Source of the DNA: Ferrovibrio sp965278975
GTDB lineage: Bacteria; Pseudomonadota; Alphaproteobacteria; Ferrovibrionales; Ferrovibrionaceae
Assembly: GCF_965278975.1 (NCBI RefSeq)
Contig: NZ_OZ257126.1
Span: forward strand, 2,480,001 to 2,544,000
Direction: 5' to 3'
DNA: 64,000 nt
Below are positions 24,284 to 33,164 of the stretch, piece by piece. Numbering within the stretch: position 1 is the stretch's first letter; each line of letters opens with the position of its first letter. Below the pieces are notes generated by a model. The model ran no database searches. It worked only from the letters and a program-made list of their open reading frames with translations, and was not told where the DNA came from. A program made the position numbers and the translations under genes.

Positions 24284-25495
24284 ATGCGTAACAGCCTCAT
24301 TGCTCTTGCCGCCGGCCTGCTGATTGGTATCGGCGGTACGCTTTTCATCGCCGCGCCTGAGAAGATTCCTTTCCTGCATAGCGATGGCCCCGATGGCCAT
24401 GGACATGGTGCCAAGGACGGCCATGGCCATGGCGGCGGTGCCGAGGTGGAAGAAAATCCACTCAAACTGAGCGACGAACAGGTAACGCAGTCCGGTATCA
24501 GTCTCGCCCAGGTACGGGAGGGCGAACTGGTGCGCACCACCACCTTCCCCGGCAATGTGGTGGCCAATCCTGACCAAGTGGCAGCCGTGGCGGCGAAATC
24601 CTCCGGTGTCATCGTCGACTTGAAGAAGCGGCTTGGCGATACGGTGGCGAAAGGTGAATTGCTGGCCGTGCTGGAAAGCCGCGAGATCGCCGAAGCCAAG
24701 GGCGAATTCCTGGCGGCTCAGCGCAGCGAGGCCCTGGCCCGCACTACTTTCGAGCGCGAACGCAACTTGTGGGAAAAGAAGATCAGTTCCGAGCAGGATT
24801 ACCTGCAGGCTCGCGCCACTGTCGAGGAAGCTCGCATCCGTATTGACCTGGCGCGGCAGCGACTTGCTGCCTTCGGCTTCAACGGCAGCGACCTGTCGCG
24901 GCTGAACGGCAGCAATTCCGGCCTGCAGGTGCTGGAAATCCGCAGCCCCATTGCAGGCCGCGTGGTGGAGCGTCGTGCTGTGCTGGGCGCTTCCGTGCCG
25001 AGCGAGACTGAACTCTTCACGGTTGCCGATCTGTCCCGGCTGTGGATTGAGGCGTCGGTAGCGCCGACTGACCTCGCTGCCATCCGGGAAGGTGATGCGG
25101 TGGTGGTGGACGGCCCGAACAAGGCCGAGGGCAAGGTGGTATTTGTCAGCCCGGTAGTCGACCGTGAAACCCGCTTGGCCAAGATCATCGTACAGATCGG
25201 CAATACGGATAGCAGCTGGCGGCTCGGCGATTTTGCCTCCGTGACGGTGAAGAGCGCCGTAGAACGTGCCGCCGTCCTGGTGCCCAAGGCGGCAATCCAG
25301 CGCATGAAGAAGGAGTCGGTGGTGTTCGTGCGCACCCCGGAAGGCTTCGAGATGCGCGAAGTGGTACTCGGCCGCAGCGATGGCAACCAGACCGAAATCC
25401 GCTTCGGCGTCGAGGCCGGCGAGGCAGTGGCGGTAGTGAATTCCTTCGTGCTCAAGGCCCAGGTCGAGAAAGCCGAAGCCGAGCATTCGCACTGA
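24284..25495 (+). CDS. czcB: CzcB-like periplasmic adaptor
   Basis: 403 aa membrane fusion protein. Membrane anchor 4-25, then a His/Gly/Asp-rich stretch at about 36-52 ('HGHGAKDGHGHGGG'), a metal-buffering feature of CzcB. The lipoyl/barrel-sandwich halves ('AAVAAKSSGVIVDLKKRLGD' and 'IRSPIAGRVVERRAVLGA'), an alpha hairpin with 'ARTTFERERNLWEKK', and beta-barrel ('WIEASVAPTDLAAIREGD') domains are in order. It bridges CzcA and CzcC. Unlike the CusB at 541 it has no Met-rich HMBD. Confidence 0.93.
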   Translation: MRNSLIALAAGLLIGIGGTLFIAAPEKIPFLHSDGPDGHGHGAKDGHGHGGGAEVEENPLKLSDEQVTQSGISLAQVREGELVRTTTFPGNVVANPDQVAAVAAKSSGVIVDLKKRLGDTVAKGELLAVLESREIAEAKGEFLAAQRSEALARTTFERERNLWEKKISSEQDYLQARATVEEARIRIDLARQRLAAFGFNGSDLSRLNGSNSGLQVLEIRSPIAGRVVERRAVLGASVPSETELFTVADLSRLWIEASVAPTDLAAIREGDAVVVDGPNKAEGKVVFVSPVVDRETRLAKIIVQIGNTDSSWRLGDFASVTVKSAVERAAVLVPKAAIQRMKKESVVFVRTPEGFEMREVVLGRSDGNQTEIRFGVEAGEAVAVVNSFVLKAQVEKAEAEHSH

Positions 25496-25517
25496 GCGCC
25501 AGGGAAAGATTTAAGCC

Positions 25518-28500
25518 ATGATCGAGCAAATTCTTCGTCTGTCGATCCAACAGCGCCTGGTGGTGCTGATCGTCACTCTCGGCATCAGTATTCTTGGTGT
25601 GCAATCGCTGCTCAAGCTGCCGATTGATGCCGTACCCGACATCACCAACAACCAGGTACAGATCAACGCCGTGGCGCCTTCCTTCTCGCCGATGGAAATC
25701 GAGAAGCAGGTAACCTACCCACTGGAAAATGCCCTTGCCGGCATTCCGGGATTGGAATCGACCCGGTCGCTGTCGCGTAACGGCTTCTCCCAGGTCACGG
25801 CGATTTTCAGCGACAAGACCAACGTGTATTTCGCCCGCCAACAGGTGGCCGAGCGACTGGCCGAGGCACGGGAATTGTTGCCTGAAGGCATCGAGCCGCG
25901 GATGGGGCCTATCTCCACCGGACTTGGCGAAGTTTATATGTGGCTGGTGCGGTATAAAGCCGAAAAAGGCCCCATCGGCGGCGAGAACGGCTGGCAGGCG
26001 GATGGCAGCTATGTCACTGCCGAGGGCGAACGGCTCGATACCGAGGTGAAGCGCGCTACCTATCTTCGCACGGTGCAGGATTGGCTGGTGCGGCCGCAAC
26101 TGCGGAATGTCACCGGCGTTGCCGGCATTGATTCGATCGGCGGCTATGTCAAGGAATACCATGTGCAGCCGAAGCTCGACCGGCTGCTGGCATTTGGCCT
26201 GACCCTGAACGACCTCTCGGATGCCATCCAACGCAATAACACCGCCATCGGTGCCGGTTTCCTGGAGCAGAATGGCGAAGGCCTTGTGGTGCGCGCCCAT
26301 GGTCGGCTGGAAAGCGTGGACGATATCGGCAATGTGGTGATTGCTACCCGCGATGGTGTGCCTGTCTATGTGCATGACGTCGCCGCCATCGACCTAGGCC
26401 ATGAATTGCGCAGTGGCGCTGCCAGTTCGGCGGGCCAGGAAGTGGTGGTCGGCACGGCCCTGATGCTGATCGGCGGCAATAGCCGCACGGTTGCAGATGC
26501 GGTGCATGTCAAGTTGGCCGATATCAATCGCTCGTTGCCGCCAGGTATCGAGGCGGCACCGGTGCTAAACCGCACCAAGCTGGTGGATGCCACGGTGGCA
26601 ACGGTAGAGAAGAATCTCGCCGAAGGTGCATTGCTGGTAATCGTGGTGCTGTTCCTGTTCCTCGGCAATATCCGCGCCGCGCTGATCACTGCGATGGTGA
26701 TTCCGATCACCATGCTGATGACGGCAACCGGTATGCTGCAAGGCCGCATCAGTGCCAATCTGATGAGCCTCGGCGCTCTGGATTTCGGCCTTATCGTTGA
26801 TGGTGCGGTGATCATCACGGAAAACTGCCTGCGGCACCTTGCCGACAAGCAGCATGAGTTGCGCCGTCCGCTTACCCGGCGTGAGCGCCTACTGGAAGTG
26901 ATGGTGGCATCCAAGGAGATGATCCAGCCCTCGGTATTCGGCCAGGCAATCATCATCATTGTCTATGTGCCGATGCTCAGCTTCACCGGCGTGGAAGGCA
27001 AGATGTTCGAGCCGATGGCGCTTACTGTCATCCTTGCCCTGGCTTGCGCTTTTGTGCTGTCGCTCACCTTCGTGCCGGCGATGATCGCATTGTTCGTCAC
27101 CGGGCCGGTGAAGGAGAAGGAAAGCCGTTTCATGGCAGCGGCCCAGGAAGGCTATGCCGCCTTGCTGCACCGCGTTGTCGGCATCCCGGGCCGTATCGCG
27201 GCTGTGGCGGCTGCCATCTTCTTCGGTTCGCTGCTGCTGTTGACGCAATTGGGGCAGGAATTCATCCCGACGCTGGATGAGAAGGATATTGCCATGCATG
27301 CCATGCGTATCCCCAGCACGTCCCTGAACCAGTCGGCTGCAATGCAGAGCCTAGTGGAAAAGACCGTGGCGCGCTTCCCTGAAGTGGCGACGGTATTTTC
27401 CAAGACCGGTACGGCGGAAGTGGCTTCCGATCCGATGCCGCCAAATGTATCGGACACCTTCATTATCCTTAAGCCGCAAGAAGAATGGCCAGACCCTGAC
27501 AAGCCGAAGACGCAGTTGATCCGTGAAATCGAGCAGGCAGTAAGCCGTGTGCCCGGCAACAATTACGAATTCACCCAGCCGATCCAGATGCGTTTCAATG
27601 AACTCATTGCCGGTGTGCGCTCCGATATTGCGGTGAAGGTCTATGGCGATGATTTCGACACACTGCTCGAAACCGCGAATGCTGTTGCTGCCGCTTTGCG
27701 TGGGGTATCCGGTGCCAGTGACGTAAAGGTCGAGCAGGCGGCTGGCCTGCCCTATCTGGACATTAAACTTAGGAAGCGTGAGATCGCCCGGCGCGGTCTC
27801 AGCGTGTCCCAGGTGCAGCAGGTGATTGCCACGGCGATTGGCGGGCATGAGGCCGGCTCGATGTATGAAGGCGACAAGCGGTTCGACATCGTGGTGCGTC
27901 TGGCAGATGCGGCCCGCAGCGACCTGGAAGTGTTGCGCAACCTGCCGGTGCCGCTGCCGGGCAGTGGCCGGCTTGCCACCATCCCGCTGCGCCAACTTGC
28001 CGATATCGAGATCAGCGAAGGGCCGAACCAGATCAGCCGCGAGAATGGCAAGCGCCGCGTTGTCGTGCAGGCCAATGTGCGCGGCCGCGATATCGGCTCG
28101 GTGGTGCGGGATGCCCAGGCGCAGATCGCCACCCGCGTCACGCTGCCATCGGGTTACTGGATCGCCTGGGGCGGGCAGTATGAGAACCTGATCGCCGCCA
28201 AGAACCGCCTGATCATTGTAGTGCCGCTCTGCTTTGCCGCGATCTTCTTCCTGTTGTTCATGGCGCTCGGCAGCATGCGCGATGCCCTGATCGTCTATAG
28301 CGGCATTCCCTTCGCCTTGGTCGGCGGCATCCTGGCGCTCACGCTCCGTGGCATGCCGATCTCGGTTTCAGCAATTGTTGGCTTCATCGCCTTGTCCGGC
28401 ATCGCTGTGCTGAACGGCCTGGTCATGGTCTCCCGCATCCAGCAGGAACTGGCGGAAGGGGTGGATAAGGCGGCAGCCGTAATCGATGGCGCGGTGGCCC

Positions 28501-28754
28501 GGCTCCGTCCGGTGCTGATCACTGCGCTGGTGGCCTCGCTCGGCTTTGTGCCAATGGCGATTGCCCTTGGTACGGGGGCAGAGGTGCAGAAGCCGATTGC
28601 CACTGTGGTGATTGGTGGCTTGATCAGTTCGACCCTGCTCACCTTGCTGGTACTGCCGGCGCTTTATGCCCGCTTTGGCACCGGACGCCAGACCAGCAGC
28701 GACGAACTCGATCCGGTCACCAGTCATCAGCCACACCCGGCTGCAGGAGAATGA
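25518..28754 (+). CDS. czcA: CzcA-type heavy-metal RND efflux transporter
   Basis: 1078 aa, full length. TM4 reads 'SLGALDFGLIVDGAVIITEN' with D422, D428 and E435, the D-x5-D-x6-E set of the divalent-cation (CzcA/CnrA, HME1) branch. It exports Zn, Cd, Co or Ni by proton antiport from periplasm or cytosol through CzcBC. TM1 'RLVVLIVTLGISILGVQSLL' and all repeats are intact. It ends in an ATGA overlap with the lipoprotein gene. Sequence and substrate class both differ from CusA at 1869. Confidence 0.95.
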   Translation: MIEQILRLSIQQRLVVLIVTLGISILGVQSLLKLPIDAVPDITNNQVQINAVAPSFSPMEIEKQVTYPLENALAGIPGLESTRSLSRNGFSQVTAIFSDKTNVYFARQQVAERLAEARELLPEGIEPRMGPISTGLGEVYMWLVRYKAEKGPIGGENGWQADGSYVTAEGERLDTEVKRATYLRTVQDWLVRPQLRNVTGVAGIDSIGGYVKEYHVQPKLDRLLAFGLTLNDLSDAIQRNNTAIGAGFLEQNGEGLVVRAHGRLESVDDIGNVVIATRDGVPVYVHDVAAIDLGHELRSGAASSAGQEVVVGTALMLIGGNSRTVADAVHVKLADINRSLPPGIEAAPVLNRTKLVDATVATVEKNLAEGALLVIVVLFLFLGNIRAALITAMVIPITMLMTATGMLQGRISANLMSLGALDFGLIVDGAVIITENCLRHLADKQHELRRPLTRRERLLEVMVASKEMIQPSVFGQAIIIIVYVPMLSFTGVEGKMFEPMALTVILALACAFVLSLTFVPAMIALFVTGPVKEKESRFMAAAQEGYAALLHRVVGIPGRIAAVAAAIFFGSLLLLTQLGQEFIPTLDEKDIAMHAMRIPSTSLNQSAAMQSLVEKTVARFPEVATVFSKTGTAEVASDPMPPNVSDTFIILKPQEEWPDPDKPKTQLIREIEQAVSRVPGNNYEFTQPIQMRFNELIAGVRSDIAVKVYGDDFDTLLETANAVAAALRGVSGASDVKVEQAAGLPYLDIKLRKREIARRGLSVSQVQQVIATAIGGHEAGSMYEGDKRFDIVVRLADAARSDLEVLRNLPVPLPGSGRLATIPLRQLADIEISEGPNQISRENGKRRVVVQANVRGRDIGSVVRDAQAQIATRVTLPSGYWIAWGGQYENLIAAKNRLIIVVPLCFAAIFFLLFMALGSMRDALIVYSGIPFALVGGILALTLRGMPISVSAIVGFIALSGIAVLNGLVMVSRIQQELAEGVDKAAAVIDGAVARLRPVLITALVASLGFVPMAIALGTGAEVQKPIATVVIGGLISSTLLTLLVLPALYARFGTGRQTSSDELDPVTSHQPHPAAGE

Positions 28755-28993
28755 TCATGTCAAAATCGCTCATTGCCTTTTCCGCCCTTGCGCTGCTGTC
28801 GCTGAGTGGCTGCGGCTGGTCGCAGGAGGAGTATCACGCCGCGATCCGCCAGCAATGCCAGGAGAAAGGCCTGCAGGCCGGAACCACGGCTTTCCAGGAA
28901 TGCTTTGCCAAGGAGCTGCACGATGATCATAGCTACGCGCCGAGCATGTCAGCACGCTTCCGTGGCCATGACTGGCGCCATGATATGGAGTAG
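28751..28993 (+). CDS. Small lipoprotein behind czcA
   Basis: 80 aa, start overlapping the czcA stop by four bases; either ATG 28751 or 28760. Lipobox 'LSLSGC' puts the modified Cys at about residue 21. The mature part has Cys in 'QQCQEKG' and 'ECFAKELHDDHSY' and ends 'RGHDWRHDME', so it is rich in His/Asp/Glu. A periplasmic metal binder attached to the membrane is plausible. I know no named family. Confidence 0.75.
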   Translation: MIMSKSLIAFSALALLSLSGCGWSQEEYHAAIRQQCQEKGLQAGTTAFQECFAKELHDDHSYAPSMSARFRGHDWRHDME

Positions 28994-29000
28994 CCCGGCC

Positions 29001-29453
29001 ATGTCTCGTATTGGCAATGGCATTGCCGCCCTGGCGGGCTTGGCGCTGCTTGTATTGTGCAGCGATGTGGCGCTGGCGCACCAGGATGAAATCGGCACCC
29101 TGGTGATCCAGCACGCCTATGCCGAGCCGGCGCGGCAGGGCGGGGATACATTGCTGCGACTAGCCATCGAGAATAATGGCGCGTCGGTGCGGCAATTCAC
29201 CGGCCTGCATAGCGAAGTGGCGGAAGTCAGCCGGATCGAGGTCAAAGTGGGTTCTGGCCGTTATGTGCCAATCGAGTCGATGGCGATAGCGCCCGGTGAG
29301 ATACTGGACCTGGAGGACACCGCGCGCATACGCCTGCTGCGTCTGCGGCAAGATCTCGTCATCGGCGACAGCCTGGAAGCCTGCCTGGATTTCGCGGATG
29401 GTCGTGAGAAGCGGGTGCAGGTCACGGTCGGCAAATTCGAGTTGGGTGATTGA
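29001..29453 (+). CDS. PCu(A)C-like periplasmic protein lacking copper ligands
   Basis: 150 aa from ATG 29001, eight bases after the lipoprotein gene; the frame extending upstream overlaps that gene and is rejected. The signal ends 'SDVALA'. The fold pattern follows PCuAC: 'IQHAYAEPARQGGDTLLRLAIENNG', 'AEVSRIEVKVGSGRYVPIESM', 'IAPGEILDLED', 'RLLRLRQDLVIGDSLEACLDF'. The usual H(M)x10M...HxM ligands are not at their places ('VSRIEV' where V-E-L-H is expected, 'ARIRLL' where H-L-M-L is expected). It probably has an adapted or non-copper role in the Czc system. Confidence 0.7.
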   Translation: MSRIGNGIAALAGLALLVLCSDVALAHQDEIGTLVIQHAYAEPARQGGDTLLRLAIENNGASVRQFTGLHSEVAEVSRIEVKVGSGRYVPIESMAIAPGEILDLEDTARIRLLRLRQDLVIGDSLEACLDFADGREKRVQVTVGKFELGD

Positions 29454-29521
29454 TAGTTCTTTGTAGATTATCTATGGCAGCCTGGATTGGTATGATCGGT
29501 CCAAAATCGCCTAAAAGCACA

Positions 29522-29611
29522 TAGTAGAAAAATCGCACTTTGCACTAAGTGCCGGGATTTCTGTCATCGACGGGTCATCTGAAATCCCGGCATATGAATG
29601 CTGACCTTGCG
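29522..29611. repeat. Right copy of the ~100-bp repeat flanking the Cd/Zn block
   Basis: Direct, diverged copy of 17754-17852, with a short internal deletion after AAATCCCGGC. The hairpin arms are imperfect here (TTTGCACTAAG in place of TTTCTACTAAG). It lies about 35 bp outside module B. Confidence 0.65.
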
Positions 29612-29650
29612 CTATGGCTCCCGGCACTTGGCGGCCACCGGAGTTCGGCT

Positions 29651-30490
29651 TCAGTTATTGTCTGCTGCAAGCACCTTCTCGAAGAACGCCTTGGTCCTTT
29701 TGAACGCGTCTTCGGTTGCGGTCGGGTTGCCACCAATCTTGTGCTTCTTTACCCCGCCGCCAACGCTCCAGCCGTCCACCTCGGTGATACGCTCCGGCCG
29801 GTCGAAGCTGTGGTAGGTGCCGGGGTAGAAGACCATCTCGGTCGGGGCTGCAGACTTGAGGGCTTCGTAAGCCTGTAATTCGCGGCAGAGAGGGGCGGGT
29901 GTCCAGCTATCGTCTTCTCCGATGAGGATGAGCAGGGGGATGCTGATCTTTGTGTCCTGCTTCGGATTGCAATAGGGGTAGTAGGCAACCGCTCCCCGGA
30001 TGCCGAAGGCCTTCAACTGGTACCTATCCTGCACCGCTTTCATGATGGTCCAGCCACCATGGGAGAAGCCGATCAGGCCGATCTTGTCCTTGGCCACATA
30101 GGGCAGGCTGGCGAGATACTCCGCCCCGCCGATGATGTCGGAAACCCGCATCTCAGGTGTCACGACGGTGGTCTGGGTACAGATATTCTTGTAGCCGCGC
30201 GATATGAAGCTATCGGGGACCAACGCCACATAGCCCCAGGACACCAGGCGCTCAGCCCAGGCCTTGTGATGGTAATCGGTGCCACCGCAACCATGCAGGA
30301 CCATGACGGCCGGGAACGGACCGTTTCCACGGGGCTTATAGATACCGGCATAGACTGTTACCGGGCCGCCTAGGCCTGGGATCACGGCATTCGGGTAGGT
30401 GACATTCTCCTTGGATTGGGCGCGGGCCTGATTGATGCCGGCGCTGAAGGCGGCGGTGGCCAGGAGTATGCATATCAGGATCTTGTTCAT
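29651..30490 (-). CDS. Dienelactone-hydrolase-family secreted hydrolase (module B)
   Basis: 279 aa, equal in length to the module A copy and identical over most of its sequence. Signal peptide 'MNKILICILLATAAFSAGI'. The triad is again present: 'IGFSHGGW' Ser, 'LIGEDDSW' Asp, 'TYHSFDRP' His. Differences cluster in the signal peptide and the last 30 residues. ATG 30490 is the start shared with copy A; the 54 extra upstream codons are not conserved. Substrate unknown. Confidence 0.9.
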   Translation of the reverse strand: MNKILICILLATAAFSAGINQARAQSKENVTYPNAVIPGLGGPVTVYAGIYKPRGNGPFPAVMVLHGCGGTDYHHKAWAERLVSWGYVALVPDSFISRGYKNICTQTTVVTPEMRVSDIIGGAEYLASLPYVAKDKIGLIGFSHGGWTIMKAVQDRYQLKAFGIRGAVAYYPYCNPKQDTKISIPLLILIGEDDSWTPAPLCRELQAYEALKSAAPTEMVFYPGTYHSFDRPERITEVDGWSVGGGVKKHKIGGNPTATEDAFKRTKAFFEKVLAADNN

Positions 30491-30569
30491 TGGATGCCTC
30501 TGGATGGTTCGACAGGGGTTAACTGTTCGCGGTGGGCGGATGGAAAATAGATGTGGGCTAAAAGCGGCC

Positions 30570-31181
30570 CTAGAAACGGGCCTCGATGTACCAGCGGCCC
30601 TTTGTCTGATCGACCCAGGAGATGCTGTAGAGCACGGTGCGCTTGCCGGCATTGGTGATCGTTTCCGCCTCGCAGAGATGGCTGACGACCTGGCCGTTCT
30701 GGTCCTTCACGACGGCTTCGGCGCTATTCCAGGCCCAGGAATTCTTGGTCAGTGAGGCGCTTACCACTTCCTGTATCTCCAGCTTCATCCGGCGCCCCGC
30801 AGGCGAGTTCTTTACCGCCTCCTTCAAATGGCTCTGGGCGGTGCGGCTCTCGCAGGCTGGGAGTGAAGCGGTCATACCGAGTTCACCACCTGCCCCCTGG
30901 CGCATGAGGTTCCAGCCCAGGGCAATGACCAGGATGATGCAGAAGGTGATCTTATCCCTGACCCGATGGACGACCACGGCGCCTTTCTTGCGCTTATAGA
31001 CTGGTCCCATCCAGAGCAGGATCAGCCCCGGCAGCAGGAAGACCAGGGAGGCCAGCACATTTAGGAAGGCGACGGCCACGCCCAGCGCGTTGATGCTGCC
31101 GACCAGCCAGAGCTTGCGGTAGGCGGGGATGGCGGCCCATTCGGGCAAAGTGGGAGCGGTGACGGAATCGGGATTCGTCAT
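30570..31181 (-). CDS. Two-TM protein of unknown function (module B)
   Basis: 203 aa, same length as the module A copy. The helix pair ('LLPGLILLWMGPVYKRKKG', 'FCIILVIALGWNLMRQG') and the soluble domain ending 'KGRWYIEARF' are conserved. The most variable part is the segment 'VVSASLTKNSWAWNSAEAV'. It lies upstream of, and in the same direction as, the hydrolase gene (79-base gap, as in module A). Confidence 0.85.
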   Translation of the reverse strand: MTNPDSVTAPTLPEWAAIPAYRKLWLVGSINALGVAVAFLNVLASLVFLLPGLILLWMGPVYKRKKGAVVVHRVRDKITFCIILVIALGWNLMRQGAGGELGMTASLPACESRTAQSHLKEAVKNSPAGRRMKLEIQEVVSASLTKNSWAWNSAEAVVKDQNGQVVSHLCEAETITNAGKRTVLYSISWVDQTKGRWYIEARF

Positions 31182-31324
31182 TGAAGCCTCATTCTCGGGA
31201 ATTGGATTAGGTGGGGCGGGCGGCTTAAGGCTGCGCCCAGACGTGCCGTTCTATTGGGATGGTTGTGTCTCCTGGCGGGCCTCGATTCGGAGGGAAATCC
31301 CGTTTTCTGAAACCTCCCGCCCAA

Positions 31325-31347
31325 GTAGTCGTAATTATCCTCGTAGT
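31325..31347. promoter_or_regulatory. Conserved divergent control region (module B)
   Basis: Same GTCGTAATTATCCTCGTAGT block as module A, with TCGTA at 31329-31333 and 31341-31345. It lies between the two-TM gene (31181) and the XRE gene (31421). GGTCAAGCG and CATTTCCGTATTC follow at the same distance. Confidence 0.55.
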
Positions 31348-31420
31348 CGCGGCGTGGTCAAGCGACATTTCCGTATTCTCCTTCGGTGGTTAATTCCAAT
31401 ACCCGGAAACAAATTCGGGC

Positions 31421-31879
31421 ATGCAAAAACGTCAGTTATCAAAGTCCTCCGCTCGGGCTTCTAGCGGTCCCAGGAAGCCCGATAAGAAGTCCCGAGCAGC
31501 CTTCGCCACTCCGGAAGAAGTGGGGCGGCAACTGCAGCTTGGTTTGCGGATCAAGGCGCTGCGCGATGACCGTGATCTGACCCAGGAGCAACTAGCTGAG
31601 TTGATCGGTAAAAGCGTCGATACGGTGTCGAGTATTGAGCGAGGAAAATCCGCGCCGGGGTTTGCGACGGCTTTCGATATCGCCAAGGCGCTCGGTGTCA
31701 GTTACGTTGACCTTTTCGACTGGGTAGAGCGGGATAAGCTTACGCCCCAGCAAAAGGATCAAGCTGTGCTAGTCGAGAAATTCCGTGCCCTTATCGAGGG
31801 ACGCAGCAACCCGACCATGGAGGATGTGGTTGTCTTGACTGAGGCGATCTCGAAAGCTGCTAGCAAGCGGGCCGGATAG
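31421..31879 (+). CDS. XRE-family transcriptional regulator (module B)
   Basis: 152 aa. HTH 'LGLRIKALRDDRDLTQEQLA', 'LIGKSVDTVSSIERGKSAPG', 'FDIAKALGVSYVDLFDWVE'. The basic N-terminal tail is as in copy A but of different sequence. The recognition helix (S-V-D-T-V/I-S-S/N-I-E) is nearly unchanged between copies, so the two regulators may read each other's operators. Confidence 0.88.
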   Translation: MQKRQLSKSSARASSGPRKPDKKSRAAFATPEEVGRQLQLGLRIKALRDDRDLTQEQLAELIGKSVDTVSSIERGKSAPGFATAFDIAKALGVSYVDLFDWVERDKLTPQQKDQAVLVEKFRALIEGRSNPTMEDVVVLTEAISKAASKRAG

Positions 31880-31895
31880 CTGGAAGTAGCTGCGG

Positions 31896-32240
31896 TCAGT
31901 ATTCCTCAGCCAGCATCAGCGTCAGCACACGGGTGGTAACCTTTGGATCGGTAGGATCGGGAGAACCGTATTCCAGCCGCTTGTCGTAGGTATCGATCTT
32001 CCAGAAGAAGGTCTGGCCACCATCCTTGATGCTGCCAAAGTCATGTTCGCCGTAAGGATCGTTATCCTCGGTAAAGGCCTCGAACTGAATGATCTGGCGG
32101 CATAGCTCGGCGACGCGGATGGGGCCAAGGGCCTGTACGCCGGTGGTAATCATGAACCGCCCGCCAAGGCCGCCGCTCTTGCGGAAGGCATCATTGAGTT
32201 CGCGGATGCGGGCGGTTTGATCAGGCTGTTGCTGAGGCAT
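31896..32240 (-). CDS. DUF3768 protein (module B)
   Basis: 114 aa, one residue longer than copy A (a Gly insertion in 'KSGGLGGR'). All family landmarks remain: 'LNDAFRKSG', 'DNDPYGEHDFGS', 'FFWKIDTYDKRLEYGSPDP' and 'LTLMLAEEY'. Convergent with the XRE gene, with 16 bases between stops. Function unknown. Confidence 0.88.
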   Translation of the reverse strand: MPQQQPDQTARIRELNDAFRKSGGLGGRFMITTGVQALGPIRVAELCRQIIQFEAFTEDNDPYGEHDFGSIKDGGQTFFWKIDTYDKRLEYGSPDPTDPKVTTRVLTLMLAEEY

Positions 32241-32315
32241 GGCAGACTCCTCTTGTGGCCGGTAGCGGGATGCGGCCGGCTTGGTGGGCGCTAGGTGAAA
32301 GTCAGGGGCCGGCGA

Positions 32316-32558
32316 TCAGCCGGTGACGCGGCGGGAGCGGCGCAACTGGTAGGCAGCAAGCGGAATGGTTCGGTCGTCCAGGATGACGAAGACGGTACCG
32401 ACGAGCCGGGTAATGCCGCGGCTGGTGCGTTGGCGGTCGCGGCGGTAGCGCAGTTCCCTAATGCGGGTGACGCGATGGGGCTTGCCCGGTAGCAGCACCA
32501 GTATCTCCGTCTTGACCGGGCGCCCCTCCAGCAGGAACATCAGTTCATCCACCGTCAT
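32316..32558 (-). CDS. Small basic protein, unknown (module B)
   Basis: 80 aa, identical in length to the copy at 9847. 'MTVDELMFLLEGRPVKTEIL' start and Arg-rich end 'QLRRSRRVTG'. ATGA overlap with the upstream gene is kept. No family recognised. Confidence 0.75.
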   Translation of the reverse strand: MTVDELMFLLEGRPVKTEILVLLPGKPHRVTRIRELRYRRDRQRTSRGITRLVGTVFVILDDRTIPLAAYQLRRSRRVTG

Positions 32559-32860
32559 GGCACTGTCCTTGCGCTGGTGGGCAAGGTGGGCGGTGGGCCG
32601 TTGGTGTTTTCCCTGGGCGGAAAATCCTGGAACACCTGATCCAGCACCAGATGGATGCTCTCCGCGCCCAGCTCGCAGATTGGCCCAAGTGGGCAGATGA
32701 CTAGCCCGGTGCGCAGCAGCTTGAGTTGCCGGGCACGCTCAAGCCGGGCTTCCAGTTCATCCGCTTGGTCCTGGGTGCCATCAAAGGCTAGGACGAAGAG
32801 GTCGGTATCCGGCCCCTGGAACAGCGCCAGGTACCGCTTCGGCGTAGCATCATGTGTCAT
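32555..32860 (-). CDS. Small unknown protein (module B)
   Basis: 101 aa from ATG 32860 with GAGG upstream; a GTG at 32872 overlapping the previous stop is the alternative. Core 'YLALFQGPDTDLFVLAFDGT' and 'GAESIHLVLDQVFQDFPPRE' match the module A copy; the C-terminal Pro/Thr tail does not. Confidence 0.75.
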   Translation of the reverse strand: MTHDATPKRYLALFQGPDTDLFVLAFDGTQDQADELEARLERARQLKLLRTGLVICPLGPICELGAESIHLVLDQVFQDFPPRENTNGPPPTLPTSARTVP

Positions 32861-32868
32861 ACCGGGCC

Positions 32869-33075
32869 TCACTCGAAGCGCAACGTGGCTTCATCGGCAT
32901 CATGCAGCACTGGCTGCGGATGCCCGGCTTTGGCCCAATCCTGCCAGAAGTGCACAAACGGCCGGTGATCGAGGGTGATGCGGGCGGGGCTGCCGTCATC
33001 GTCATACTGGCCCAGCAGCGAGACGACGCTGCCGTGATCGACAATGCGGCTGATATGAACGGGACGCTCAATCAT
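32869..33075 (-). CDS. Small unknown protein (module B)
   Basis: 68 aa, starting at ATG 33075 behind AAGGAG. 'MIERPVHISRIVDHGSVVSL' is unchanged from copy A; only a few residues differ in the second half. Such conservation with many silent base changes indicates selection on the protein. Confidence 0.78.
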   Translation of the reverse strand: MIERPVHISRIVDHGSVVSLLGQYDDDGSPARITLDHRPFVHFWQDWAKAGHPQPVLHDADEATLRFE

Positions 33076-33164
33076 GTTGTTCTCCTTCGGTTGGGCGTTG
33101 GGCAAACGGATGCGTGGCGCCAGCCGGAGCGGGCGCGGGTAGATCGGGTTGTTGTGGAGTAGGG

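Noticed and set aside
1869..28754. CusA and CzcA as a duplicated pump
   Set aside because: TM4 motifs place them in different substrate branches (GAMVDAAIVMIEN versus LDFGLIVDGAVIITEN), so they are separate acquisitions.
28806..29000. Longer N-terminus for the PCuAC-like protein
   Set aside because: It overlaps the lipoprotein gene and ends before a clear signal peptide that starts at 29001.
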